From: Sclerotinia nivalis
Lineage: Eukaryota; Ascomycota; Leotiomycetes; Helotiales; Sclerotiniaceae
Direction: 5' to 3'
Assembly (NCBI GenBank): GCA_029531795.1
Contig: JAPEIS010000003.1
Coordinates: forward strand, 1,798,001 to 1,862,000
DNA: 64,000 bases
The position numbers were made by a program, and so were the translations under genes. A model generated the notes under the pieces. The model had not been told where the DNA came from. It was given only the letters and a program-made list of their open reading frames with translations, and did not search any database. Of the stretch, positions 46,481-58,390 are shown piece after piece. The first letter of the stretch is position 1. Every line of letters starts with the position of its first letter.

Positions 46481-49040
46481 AATTCCATCGAATCTTCCTT
46501 TATCAAAAAGACAACTCCTTCTCTTCTTAACTTTAATCTCAAACACCAAACTCCTTCTCCCTTAAACACAACAAACAAAATCCCAATACACATTCGTTAT
46601 AATCAGAATCCAAACAAAAACCACAAAGAATACCTAATTACTTTTCGCCAATAAGAATCTTTTAATACACTATTGACCAAACTACAAAATCCTGATTTTG
46701 ATTTTCAAAGATTGAAGAATACCTTTAAAGATCTAAACAAAAATTGAATTAAATTCAATTTTGATACTGAAAAACTGATAGTATATATATCTACTATCAA
46801 AGATCCGGATAATATAAAATCAACATCTGAATTGATAGAGATCGAGTTTTCTAACGATTTCCATCACATTATTCAAATTGCCCTTAATAATGATTTATCC
46901 ATTATCGATTTAATAATACAATTTAAAGATTCGTTTTTACTATCTATAAATACTATCAACCAAACAATATCCCAATATAGCCTTTCTGATTCAATAAAGG
47001 CAAATATTGATAACTTGAATCTCGTAGATTACAATTCGAAATCAATTTTAGATAATCGAAAATCTAATAATAAAGAAAAGGATTTGAATATTATCTTATC
47101 AATAAAGAAAATCCAAATCAAAAGATTGATAAATCAACAAAAGAAGAAAAAAAATCAAGATCAAAATCGAAATATACTCTATAATACAGATAACGAAAGT
47201 AACAATTCATTAAAATTTATAGATAGTAGTTATAAATCAACAAATATATCAAATAACGATCACTTGATATCATATCCAAGCTTTCCTACTTCTTCTTATG
47301 AATCTATCTTTAATTGCAATACAATTATCCATTTCCAAAATAAGCTTTTAGATACATTTAATGAAAAAAAAGAATCAGAACAAAAGAAAAACAAATCCCA
47401 AAACGATTTTGAAGAACGTTTACAATTATAAAAAAAAGCTTATACTAATATTGCTAATATAAAACTACAAATATAATTCGAAAACAAAATATATAAACAA
47501 TTTGATAAAGAAAAATAATTTATAATATATAATATCCTTTATCATCTTCGATATACTAAAAAATCGGATTTTATTATACAAATATATAAAATGAAATATC
47601 GTCTTTTGCTTTACTAAATTCATAACATTATTCAGACTTTGATAATATAAAACTCAAATATTGAATCAACTTTTCAAGTTCATAAAATGAAGCTAAGGAA
47701 AACTCTTATATTATATACCATTTGTTATCTTCAATATACAATTAATTATATATAAAATAATATTCAATAGAAATCTATAAATTATCTTTCAAACAATCAA
47801 ATAAAAGATTAGATTTGTCCATCAAACCATTGAATATACAAACAATATAAATTGAATTGTTTATATACAAAAGTATACAAGATATCCAAATTCAAGCTAT
47901 CTCTTAAGATTTATATTATTCTAATTTCTCTCGATTTACTCACTAATTGAATATATAACTCATTATAATTTATGAAAATATTAAAAGCGATATAAATATA
48001 ATGAATTTTTCAACCAAATCGAATATGATATCTGATATTGATCTTAAAGATCCGTATAATTCATCGAAATCTATATATACCCCGAAATTTCAAAACAACT
48101 ACATTATATATATTACTACATTACATTCAATAAACAAACAGCTTTTTAAAAGATTCGAAAAAGAAAAAGTTTTTCCAATTCAGAATTCTCTATATATATC
48201 AAGAAAAAGAAACCTAAATAATACAATTATAATAATTACCCCAAAACTAATCTACTAACAAATCAAATATACTATATTAACTATCTCAACTTTATAAAAA
48301 AACAAAACATATAAAGAACATTTAACAATATCAACAACTCTTCGAATTTTAAAAGATCTATTCTTTGAAAAGAAACAATATAAAAATATCCATTATAATT
48401 CGATAAACAATACCTTAATCATCTCTAAACCAATAGATATTACAAAATATCTAATAAAAATAAAACGATTATCTTGGAATAATTATAAAACATTGAAATC
48501 TTTCGATAATATCAAAATATTAACATTAAAAAAAATATAGAACAAAAGAATCAAAAATAATATATTAAATAAAAAAGTTTCTAAAGAATATACTGATCTA
48601 CTATTCCCAATCATCGAAACAACTACCCTTCGATTTACTACTAAATCGAATTTTCTTAAAGAAGATTCGATTATTGTATTACCCTCTAATATATATTCTG
48701 AAATTTCTTATCAGTATAAACCTAAATAACAAAAATAATTTCAAATACAAAAGCAAAAAAAGAATACGAAATACAATATACAAAATGATCAACAAAAAGC
48801 TTTTCATTAAACAAAATTTAAATCACTCAAAGATTATATCCCTTTGAAAAAAGAAAATGCTTAATACTATTACCGTTCTCGTTTATATACAAGTTTTCCT
48901 TTTTTGATAAATATCACCAAATTAGAAAACGAGAATTATATAACATTTACAAAGAAATAATAAATTGAATATATTAATCAAAAAACAATTGAGAAAACCA
49001 AATTCAAATGATAAAATGATATAAACAAACCTTTTTACAA
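46480..49040 (+). pseudogene. unidentified degenerate reading frames
   Basis: A plus-strand frame with few stops runs from about 46480, including an open stretch of 199 codons (46832-47431). The latter is rich in Asn, Ser, Ile and Lys and contains FSNDFHHIIQIALNNDLSI, a KEKDLNIILSIKKIQIKRL helix and a C-terminal EKKESEQKKNK. From 48001 another phase has 85 open codons and continues with RIP-type stops (REDSI, RSRLYTSFPF-like text) to about 49030. I recognise no domain. Flanking inverted minisatellites suggest one large decayed DNA transposon. Confidence 0.35.
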
Positions 49041-50780
49041 ATATATCAAAAAGATAACAATATCTTCTGAAAAGTTTGTTATAATAAAGAAATCTATCAA
49101 TAAATTTAAGAATAAAATCGATCTTAAGAATTCCAAATTATACCGTATAATATTTGTATTTTATTTTTATATTGATATTCGAATTTTATATTTAGTAAAT
49201 ACTATTCTTATCATTTCTAGTTTATAAATAAAACTAAATAAGATTAATAAATGATTTATATTTTCAGAATCCCTAAAGAAGATATTATCTTTCTTGATAA
49301 AGTAATAATATTACAGAAATTTGATAGAAGATTAAAGTTTTGATATAATCATACAGATATCGATAATCTAAATCTAAAACCTAAGCAATTCAGATATATA
49401 ATAACAATATCGATATCTTTTAGGATTAGATTAACATTCAACAAAGTTGTATTAATAATATTACTAAAATTAGATTATTCGATTACAAACAAACTTCAAA
49501 TATTTTCTCGATATAATCGAATTGGAAATCGCAATAAAGAGATATATAATCATCTTTATTTTATTAAAGATAATATATAAGAAAATATAATTCGAAAACG
49601 AAATTATACAAAAAAAGGGATTAATAAAATATTAGAAAGAAAGATTATAAATTTATAGAATATAAAAAACAATAGGGTTATTTAGAAAGATATTATTGTA
49701 TTTGAAATATAATAATATTATTTGGATTTGATTATATTTATAATTATTCTTATTAGCTAATTATTATATATCAATCTAACTATTCTGATTATCTAGAATA
49801 ATATCAACAAAGAATAATTGTTTTGAGAGAAGGAAAGAGTAATTATCATTTCAGATTTGTTATTATTCGCAATAAAATCGAAGATTGGTTTATAGTGAGT
49901 TGGTATAGGATAGTGAATATTGGATTGACAAAGAAGGGGGGTAAAGACTAATGCTAAAAAGAGTATTATAATGATGAATATCCAAATAGCGAAAACAATA
50001 TTATCAATATTATTAATTTTATTAACACTTTTGATTTTGTTGATAAGATAAAAGACTGAAATAGCGATTAAGACAATTATAAAAACAATAGCGATAGTAA
50101 CAACAATAAGAACAACGATAACCTTCTTAACGATAATCTCTTTGACAATAATAGTATTCAATTGAATAGTTTCAACAAAAAAGTAAAATTCAAATATCGC
50201 ATATAGAAACTCAATCAAATTCTATAAATTTTCTATTGATTATTGTTATCTATATTATTTATAAATTGTTGTTATTCATTTTTATAGATTATTATTTCTA
50301 TAAATTGTTACTATCTATTTCAATATAAAAAAAAGTATATATTATCGAGTAAACAAAGTATCATTATTGTATCACTAAAAAATAATAATCTGAATCAATT
50401 TATTATACTCTATTTTATCTCGAAACTCTTTGATATATTTTGTAGAATTGAATAACAAATCAAATCTCGTTATTATTATATCTACTTTTGTATTTAGAAG
50501 GTTTATTGAAGATATATATAATTTATTGATTTTTTGATATATTATATATTGATTGGTTTCCTCAATAGATAAATTATCGAATTCACTTTTTTGACTTTAT
50601 CGATTTTTTTCATACAATTGTTTAGCTTTTAATTGTATATATTTCGAATCGATTATCTTATTATCATTATTCAAAATTCTCCTATATTCTCTATCAAATT
50701 AATTCTTCCAGGAATTAGATATCTCACAAATACTATATTCATTGATTTTCTAGATCTTTTCATTTTCAATCTTGAATAAA
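49041..50780. other. AT-rich, degenerate, nothing recognised
   Basis: No clear gene. A hydrophobic open frame on the - strand (50218-49793) is composed of biased Ile/Val/Leu codons and is probably chance. Some plus-strand text near 49200-49560 may belong to the preceding frame. Confidence 0.45.
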
Positions 50781-51690
50781 CTAACTGAGATTACCTTAGG
50801 ATAATCAGATTGGTTAGGATAATTAGAATAATCAGATTGGTTAGATTGATATATAATGATTAAATGATCAAAATGATCAGATTGATCAGATGAAAATTGA
50901 GTAAAGCTGATTGGTCAAATTGATATATAATGATTGGATAATCAGGATGATTAGGATAATCAGATTGATCAGATGGAAATTGAGTAAAGCTGATTGATCA
51001 GATTGATCAAATTGATCAGGATAGTCAGGATAGTCAGGATAGTTAGGATGGTCAGAATAGTTAGAATAGTAAAAATAGTAAAGATAATTAGGATAATCAG
51101 ATTGATCAGATTGGTTAGGATGGAAATTGAATAAAGCTGTAGTTTGCTAAAATATTACTTAGATATAATTTTGAGCTTTGAGTATTAAAAAATGATAGAT
51201 TAGAATAATCAAAATGATAAGGATAATAAGGATAATAAAAATAGTTAAAATAATCAAATTGGTCAGATTAATTAAAATGGAAATTGAGTAAAACTGTAGT
51301 TTGCTGAAATATTATTTGAATATAACTTTAAGCCTTGAATATTAAAAGATAATGGGTCAGGATGATCAGAATAGTCAGAATGGTCAGGATGATCAGAATG
51401 ATAAGGATAATAAGGATGATTAGAATGGTCAGATTGATCAGATTGATTAAAATGGAAATTGAATAAAGCTATAATCTGCTGAAATATTATCTGGATATAA
51501 CCTTGAGCCTTGAGTATTAAAAGATGATAAATCAGGATGATCAGAATGATCAGAATAGTAAAGAAAATTAGGATGATCAGATTAATCAAATTGGTTAAGA
51601 TAATCAAATGGAAATTGAGTAAAACTGTAATCCGCCGAAATATTATCTGGATATAATCTTGAACTTTGAACCTTGAGTATTAAAAGATGA
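50780..51690. repeat. complex minisatellite with higher-order period of about 160-175 bp
   Basis: Short GATCAGATTGATCA, GGATAATCA and GGATAGTCA units alternate with a longer conserved block. Block copies start near 51133, 51288, 51460 and 51616 and contain TGCTGAAATATTATCTGG and CTTGAGTATTAAAAGATG. Each is preceded by TGGAAATTGAGTAAA. The reverse-complement type occurs at 45290-45790. Confidence 0.75.
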
Positions 51691-52290
51691 TAAATATTAT
51701 TGAAATATATATTGTTCCTCTTTTATAAGATCAATATCAATTTATATATATAATGATTTATAACTATTATATCCTTTACAATATCATTATTTTATTTATA
51801 ATCATTATACTCTTTCTTATTATAATTTAGACTTTTCTAAATATTGATAACTTTTACGTTTGTTGATATTAAACCTTATCGATTTCTATTTTAGATTTTA
51901 TCGATCATAATAATTATCAATCCCTTTATAAAATATAATTCTATCTGAAACAATTATATATATGATTTTTGTTTTCTTTCAAAGATTCGAATACTTATAC
52001 CCGAACATTTGTTTTCAAACTTGTAATAACTTTACTCTACAGTTTATTCGTCAATTTCAATTTTAATAAACAAAACTCGAAATAAACAATATAACTCTTG
52101 CTTTTCAATTTAAATACATTTTTTTTAATAATATAAACTTTATCAAAAAAATATCAAAAAAGGATAATTACAAATATATTCATGAACAAGAAGTTCTATC
52201 TTTATAAAAGCTATTAATATATAGAAACGTAAATCAAATTCAGTAGAATATAATTTGCAAAGAAAAGATAATTAACAAAGGTATATAATA
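51691..52290. other. AT-rich, nothing recognised
   Basis: No motif or credible coding frame seen. Confidence 0.45.
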
Positions 52291-53430
52291 TTTATTAATT
52301 ATCTATATTTTAATTTTTTCAAAATTAATTTGAATTTGAAAGTATATTTGATGATGAACTTTAAGTTGATCAACAATATTATCAATATGATAATAAAAAT
52401 AATATAAAAGATCAAAACTCTAATAGAAACTTCAATAACAATTCTAATTCCGAAGATGAAAATGAAAAGAATACTTTTTCTTTTAGTAGCTCTAATATAC
52501 TTGTAAAGGGAAAGAGTATACAATCAATATCAAAAACAATTCGAACTATTTATATTACTTCAATAATTTGTATTCCTTTCTATTACTGTATATCAAATTA
52601 TTTAATAAAAGCTTATATATCTTTTAGAGATTAAGAAAACTTAAAAGCTTACCAAATAATCGAAATAAATCAATAACGAAAAATACACAACATCCGCTAG
52701 CTAATCCTTACAGAAAGCCTTGTTTCGTATATTCTTAAAAAGGATCTCGATTCAATAAATCAAAAATCGTTTACAATCGAATACAAATGTTATATTAGGA
52801 ATCATCTTCATTATTAGCGTTTGAATCATCAAATACTGCTCTATTCTCAAATAATAATAATAGTAATTATTCTGGGCGATTTTGTTAAAGTGAAATAAAT
52901 CGCTATTCAGGAAAAAGAACTAAACAAAATCTATTAAAGGATATTCTATTACAAATTATTATAGAAACTTTTAATTATTGGGAATACACTCTTATAACAA
53001 AAGATTATAATATCAGATATACCCTTTGATCTAAAGCAAACAAGCCAAATCTATCGAAGACAATAATGATATACTAGGAATTATATCAAGCATTTCGTCA
53101 AGAATTTGATTCTTAATATATTCAATATCCTCTTATAAATATTATTACAAGAAAGATAAATGACTATCAATGATTGATATATATTTTTATTGAATACTAA
53201 TTTGAATAATTTCGAAATTATATAAATGAAAATCGAATAAACCTTATAAAAGAAATTCAGGATATTATAAACAATTTTACACTCCCAAAGGAAAAGCACA
53301 ATAAGAAATTCTGAAAAAGGTTAACAATCAATTTGACAGTATTAGAAGCTAATTATAATATAGTAAAGTTATCTCCAAATTTATTTTCACAGCTCAATTC
53401 TTATATTATACTTATTACTAAGATTCCAAA
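52290..53430 (+). pseudogene. unidentified degenerate reading frame
   Basis: Plus-strand text with stops mostly at Arg, Gln and Trp codons. It starts with an acidic low-complexity part (NSNSEDENEKNTFSFSSSN) and continues through SYILKKDLDSI, SDIPFDLKQ and an AHFVKN-like region. It resembles the N-terminal region of a transposase by layout only; no domain recognised. Confidence 0.3.
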
Positions 53431-53439
53431 TACCCTTTG

Positions 53440-53600
53440 TTGATTTTATTATTCTTATTATTCTATCTATCCTTACTATTCTATCTATTCTTATTATTCT
53501 ATTTATCTTTATTATTTTTATTGTCTTTATTGTTCTTATTATCCTTATTGTCCTTATTGTTCTTATTGTTTTTATTATTTTTGTTATTTATATAAATCTA
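53440..53600. repeat. pyrimidine-rich minisatellite
   Basis: TATTCTTATTATTCTATCTATCC-like then CCTTATTGTTCTTATTG units, of the same composition type as 45290-45790. Confidence 0.7.
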
Positions 53601-53808
53601 TACTATATTTATTATTCTAATATTTTCATAACAGGTTCTTTCTAAAACAAATGAAAGAAAATACTTTTTAAATTCATTGCTAATCAAATGTCTTGTATAG
53701 TTTTTCTATAGATCAAAAGGATATATTAAAAGAAATATATTATATCAATAAAAGTTCAATCCTTTTTATTCTAAAATAATAATAACTATATCTATTATAA
53801 TTATATAT

Positions 53809-54197
53809 TGTGAAAGAGGTAGGTCGAGATACGTGCGTCCCGATAGCACGCTGCGAGGGGGAATAGGATACGAACTGATCAGATTATATTGTATAAATTT
53901 CGAATAGTAGATGTTAAGATCACATAGGCAAAGAATCAATTAGTCGTAAAACCGTAGCCCAAACTTTTCATTACCCTTTCTAATCATGAATAAACTATTA
54001 CTTTTAAGTTCAATCAATAAAGAGATATCAGAACGCCTATAGTTCGCCACCATTCCTGTCCTTTCATAAGCAATACAAAGAAGCTTGTTTACTAAACATT
54101 CCAAACTGATCGATGACGTTCCTACGCTGATGATTCGAAATGAGAACGCCTCCGTTTAGGTTTCTTGTTTTGACGAAACTGTTGCGTGATCGTAACA
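53809..54197 (-). repeat. possible LTR, balanced-composition island
   Basis: 389 bp of near-normal composition inside AT-rich DNA. Its reverse complement starts TGTTACGATCACGC, like the ends of the outer/inner Gypsy LTRs, and ends CTCTTTCACA, giving TG...CA. No matching TSD (TATAT on the left, GTAGA on the right) and no polypurine tract were seen. It could be the 3' LTR of the minus-strand elements to its right, or something else. Confidence 0.35.
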
Positions 54198-54399
54198 GTA
54201 GAACTAATATGAATAACAATGGGTTTGGGATTGTATACAGTGGATATACAAAAAGATTAATGAAAACGAGTGATTATTCTAAAAGGGAAGACGAAATCTT
54301 CTCCTTATATTTAATTACAAAGGATTATATAATTTAATGTTTATGAATTAGCTATGTATGTGATTTTAACAATCCAACTTTTTTATACCTTTCCCTTTC

Positions 54400-57300
54400 C
54401 GGAAATATATAGTTTATCTTAATCAAAATCTATTTGTAATATAGAAAACAAATTAAGATATTAAGGAAAGAAATCATTAAATACTTTTTAAGATTGTCTG
54501 AAAAAGTCAATATTGCTTACAAATTCAAAAATCCAAATCAGCTGAATGAACGGATCTTCCGAATTCGATACTAGCCTTTTGAATTGGAGAAGTATTTTTT
54601 GTAGCAATTATCCTTGGGTGTTTGGCAGCAGGTTTTGCTTCAGGTTTCTTTTGAACATTTTGAAGACAGTTTGAATACTGGACTAATAGTATTGATTCTT
54701 TAGATCTTTGATTTGTTTTTGAAGAAAAGTTCTTTCTTTTCCAAATCGATTTTTTCGAACCCTTTTATAGTTCAACTAATTGTATAGATAGCTTTTGAGT
54801 TGATTTTCGATCAAAATCGAATATTTCATTTTGATTTTCTGAAGGTTTAGTAGTAAATCTCTCTATTTCTTTTTCTTTTGATCTTTTTGAAATATAAAGA
54901 ATTGTTCTAGCTGAAAGTTCAGTACTAGTTAAATTGACAATTTCCTATTCAAAAGTAATATTATTCTTTAGAAATTCTTGATATTCGAGGTTTTTGTCCT
55001 GAAAAGTTTCCAATCGCTTCTTGGTGGTTTTATAGTTTGCGAATAGGGATTTGTTTTCTTATTGCTTTTTTTTTGGATAAATATACCAATCAAAGGTACC
55101 AAAATTTCTATTATTTGATTAATTCATTCCTAGTATTATTTTTGGAATTTGTTATTGTTGAATTCGAGTAATATATTTGTATACTGTTTGATAATAGTGG
55201 AACTTTACGATAATAATTCCAAAAGGGTTATAGAGATAGGATTATGTAATGCAAAATTAATATTAAGAATAGAAAGATGAGGAATATAAAGATCTTTTCT
55301 ATTGAGTTTATTCAATTTGAGAAGAATAGTTTGATTCTAAAAAGAATATCGAAGATTTTTGTAAAAGCTATTATTCTTTATTTTTTAATCATTAGAGGCG
55401 ATAGCGAGATATGATATTGATATCAAGATAGATCTGTAGATTTCCGAAAAATTATTGAATCGAAGAATAGTATTAGGTTGGAGTATAATTGTACGAGAAT
55501 TAATTTTAGTCAAATCTTTTTAATAGAAATCGTTATTGTGTTTAGCTTTTTGGAATATATCTTTTCGTATTGCCCAATCAAGATTATATTAAGATTGATA
55601 AAAGAAAGAATGCTTTTTTAGAAGATTTCGAATCAGTTTGTAGTCTTTATCGAAGATGTTTGGAGTAAGAACTTAGTATTCTTTATGGATATCTTCGATT
55701 GACTTTCCTAGTTGAAGCAAATCAATCATAATAATAATCTTTTTGAAGGCCTTTGATATATGTTTCTTGGAAATTAGATTAAAGAGGTTAGAAAATGAAT
55801 AGTAACGAATAAACTTTCGATTACAATCAAGAAATTGTAATATCGGTAAAGGAATAGGGACAAAACGGAATTTATAATCTTTTCGAGTATAAACAATAAC
55901 TCGTTATAAGAATAGGTTATTTCTAAAAAGAAATTGAATAAAAGAAAAATAACAATTTGGAAATGGACCTTCTTTAAGGATTCTATGAAAATGCTATTCG
56001 TAAACAGCAAAAATATCATTATAGAAAAGGGATATATTAGGGAAGTTCCTAAACTCGAAGATTTATTGGAATTTTGAAATTTATAAAACAGAATCCTTTC
56101 GGAAGGTATCTTTTGTTAAAGATACTTCTGACGGAAATCCTATTTAAAGGATTCGATTATATTGGAAGAGTAGGTATTTTCTTTTGAACCAAAACAATAA
56201 GAACCAAGGATTTGTTTCGATCGCTTTTATATTAGAGATAGATAAGGGCAGAATCAAAAGTAAAACTTTCCAATCAATTTCATTTCATTGATACATTCTC
56301 GATTTTTAGTTATAGTAATTAATCGATTCTGTAATTCCTTGGCCGAAATATACTTTGTCTTCAGATCCAAAAGTTTTGCTAATGTATACAAATGATACAT
56401 ACAAAAAGCATTGATAATAATACTTTTATTCAATAATACAATAATCTTTCATTTTATTTGATTGGCAATATAGTTGTCGTTTATCAACAAATATCATTCT
56501 TTATTAAGTTGGAAGCCAAAACTGCAAATGCAGTTTTTCAAGTCCTGGGAAGAATTTAAAACGGTTTTAAAATTATCGGAGTTTGTAGAATTATTTTTTT
56601 CCGAAATAAATTTCTAGTTATAATCAATTGTACGACGGCGGGGAACATACTTGTCTAAAATTGATGAGTGTGAAGGGGTATTTTTCGAAAAATCGAATTG
56701 ATAATTTTGTTTCTATTATTTATCGATATTTGCAGCAGCAGATTCCGAGATCGATATAATAATCTGAGAATAAAGGAGTCGATATATACGAATGGAAATT
56801 AAAGAAATCATTATATTCAAATTTTTTTTATTATCCGATTCAATTTCGTTCTCATTGGAAATCGGAATGATAGTTGTTATATTTATTTTACGAATAGACT
56901 TATCGTTTTGTTTTGTATTAGAAGGAGTTTCATTTTTTTTATATTCTTTTAAAAATCTAAAACGATCGAGAGTGAGTTTATAGTTCTTGAGGATGGGGTT
57001 TTGATTAAGATCAAAAGAAAGAGGGGTTCAATCCTTTTTATTTTTTATATCGGCTTTTGTGATGAATTTATGTATAGAGTGGAAATCTGTAGAATAGTAT
57101 TTTTTTGTTCTTTTGTCTTTTTTTCGATAAAAATAATTGATTATAATTCCATTCAGGAATTTGACAAAAATCTGAGGGCTAAAACGGGAGATATAATAGA
57201 CAATATTCGTTCTTGTTGATATATCCTTTAAAATCGAATCCTTCGATTATAATCGTACAAAAGTTTTTCCGAGAGTAAAGATTCAGATTCTTTTAAGGTT

Positions 57301-57650
57301 TTTGAGATCCTTTTTAGTTTTGTTGCAATGTTATTCAACGAACTGGATTGTTTTATTGTTTTTGACTAAGTAGTTAGTTTTAAAAAAACCAATTGCTTTA
57401 TAAAAATTCTGATTTTCGATTCGATTTCTCATTTCGTTAGCAAAATCCCTAATATAGTTAACAATATTCAACGAATAATTGAATTAGTATTCAAAAGTAT
57501 TATATTTTTTTTTATATCGAAAGTATCAATAAATATAAAAGTTTCGATTTTGTTTCTAAAGGATTGATTTTTATATTAAACAAAGAAGGGAGTATTTTCA
57601 AAGGAATAAAAGGTTATAATTTAATTAGATTTTTTTTCAAATATTATAGA
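54400..57650 (-). pseudogene. unidentified minus-strand degenerate frames downstream of fifth Gypsy
   Basis: On the - strand long stretches read with only RIP-type stops. At 57.3-57.2 kb: SSLNNIATKLKRISKTLKESE. At 55.6-55.0 kb: DWAIRKDIFQKA, TIILQPNTILRFNNFSEIYR, SYLAIASND, NRKDLYIPHLSILNINFALH. At 54.8-54.5 kb: AKHPRIIATKNTSPIQKASIE. The coherence suggests one or two real proteins, perhaps gag of another Gypsy or an extra 3' ORF. I do not recognise a domain. Confidence 0.35.
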
Positions 57651-58390
57651 AAGCTTAAATAAAGGAGAATATAAAAAATAAAATAAATATAAATGAATAT
57701 ATAAAGATTCGATAGCTTTTTGTTGAAAGAATAAAATTTATAAAGAAGATATTGAATTGTTCAAAAATTGATTGAAAGTTGTTAAGAATTATTCAAAAAG
57801 TGAAATCAGCTATATTATAGGTTTTTCAGATTTTTCAATAAAACTTAAATACCCTTTTCTTTTCAGAAATTTAAAACGATTTTTTGTTTGTATTTCGCAA
57901 CCGATGAATAGAAACTTGTAATAACAATTCTTCTTTGGTTTCTTGTATTTTTTCTTCTTTTTTAGAATTTAAATTATTTTATAATTGAACAGAAAACAAT
58001 CCTTAATTATTTGTTTGTTTTGAAGAACATAAATACTTTGATACTTGATATTTCTTATTAATCCAATCACAAAAATCATTTGAATTATTATCAACAAAGA
58101 AATCTGAATATAATACATATTTTTTTAAGCCAAATGCCAGTATAGATTCCACCAAACGAAATTCCATTTATTTCTTCAAAAATATAGATGGAAAAACCTT
58201 TTAATTTCTTCGAAACCCTATAAAAGCTATATCATCTGAAAGCAAATTTTGTATTATATAATATATCAATTTTCGATTAAGGATTGTAATATAAAACGAT
58301 ATCTTCCATTTGAATATTCTTATTTAAGGTTTTGCAATTTAAATCGTAACGAAGTTTTCCATCTTTTTTGTAATGTCATTTGTAAAGAAT
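57651..58390. other. AT-rich, nothing recognised
   Basis: Between the unidentified frames and the integrase of the fifth Gypsy. If two elements meet here an LTR should exist, but I could not find one. Confidence 0.4.

Noticed and set aside
49793..50218. Hydrophobic 141-codon frame on the - strand, possible membrane protein
   Set aside because: Ile/Val-rich content is expected from AT-biased sequence, and there are no conserved residues or start context.
50780..51690. CRISPR-like array
   Set aside because: The repeats and intervals are both variable and related to each other, there are no unique spacers, and the genome is eukaryotic.
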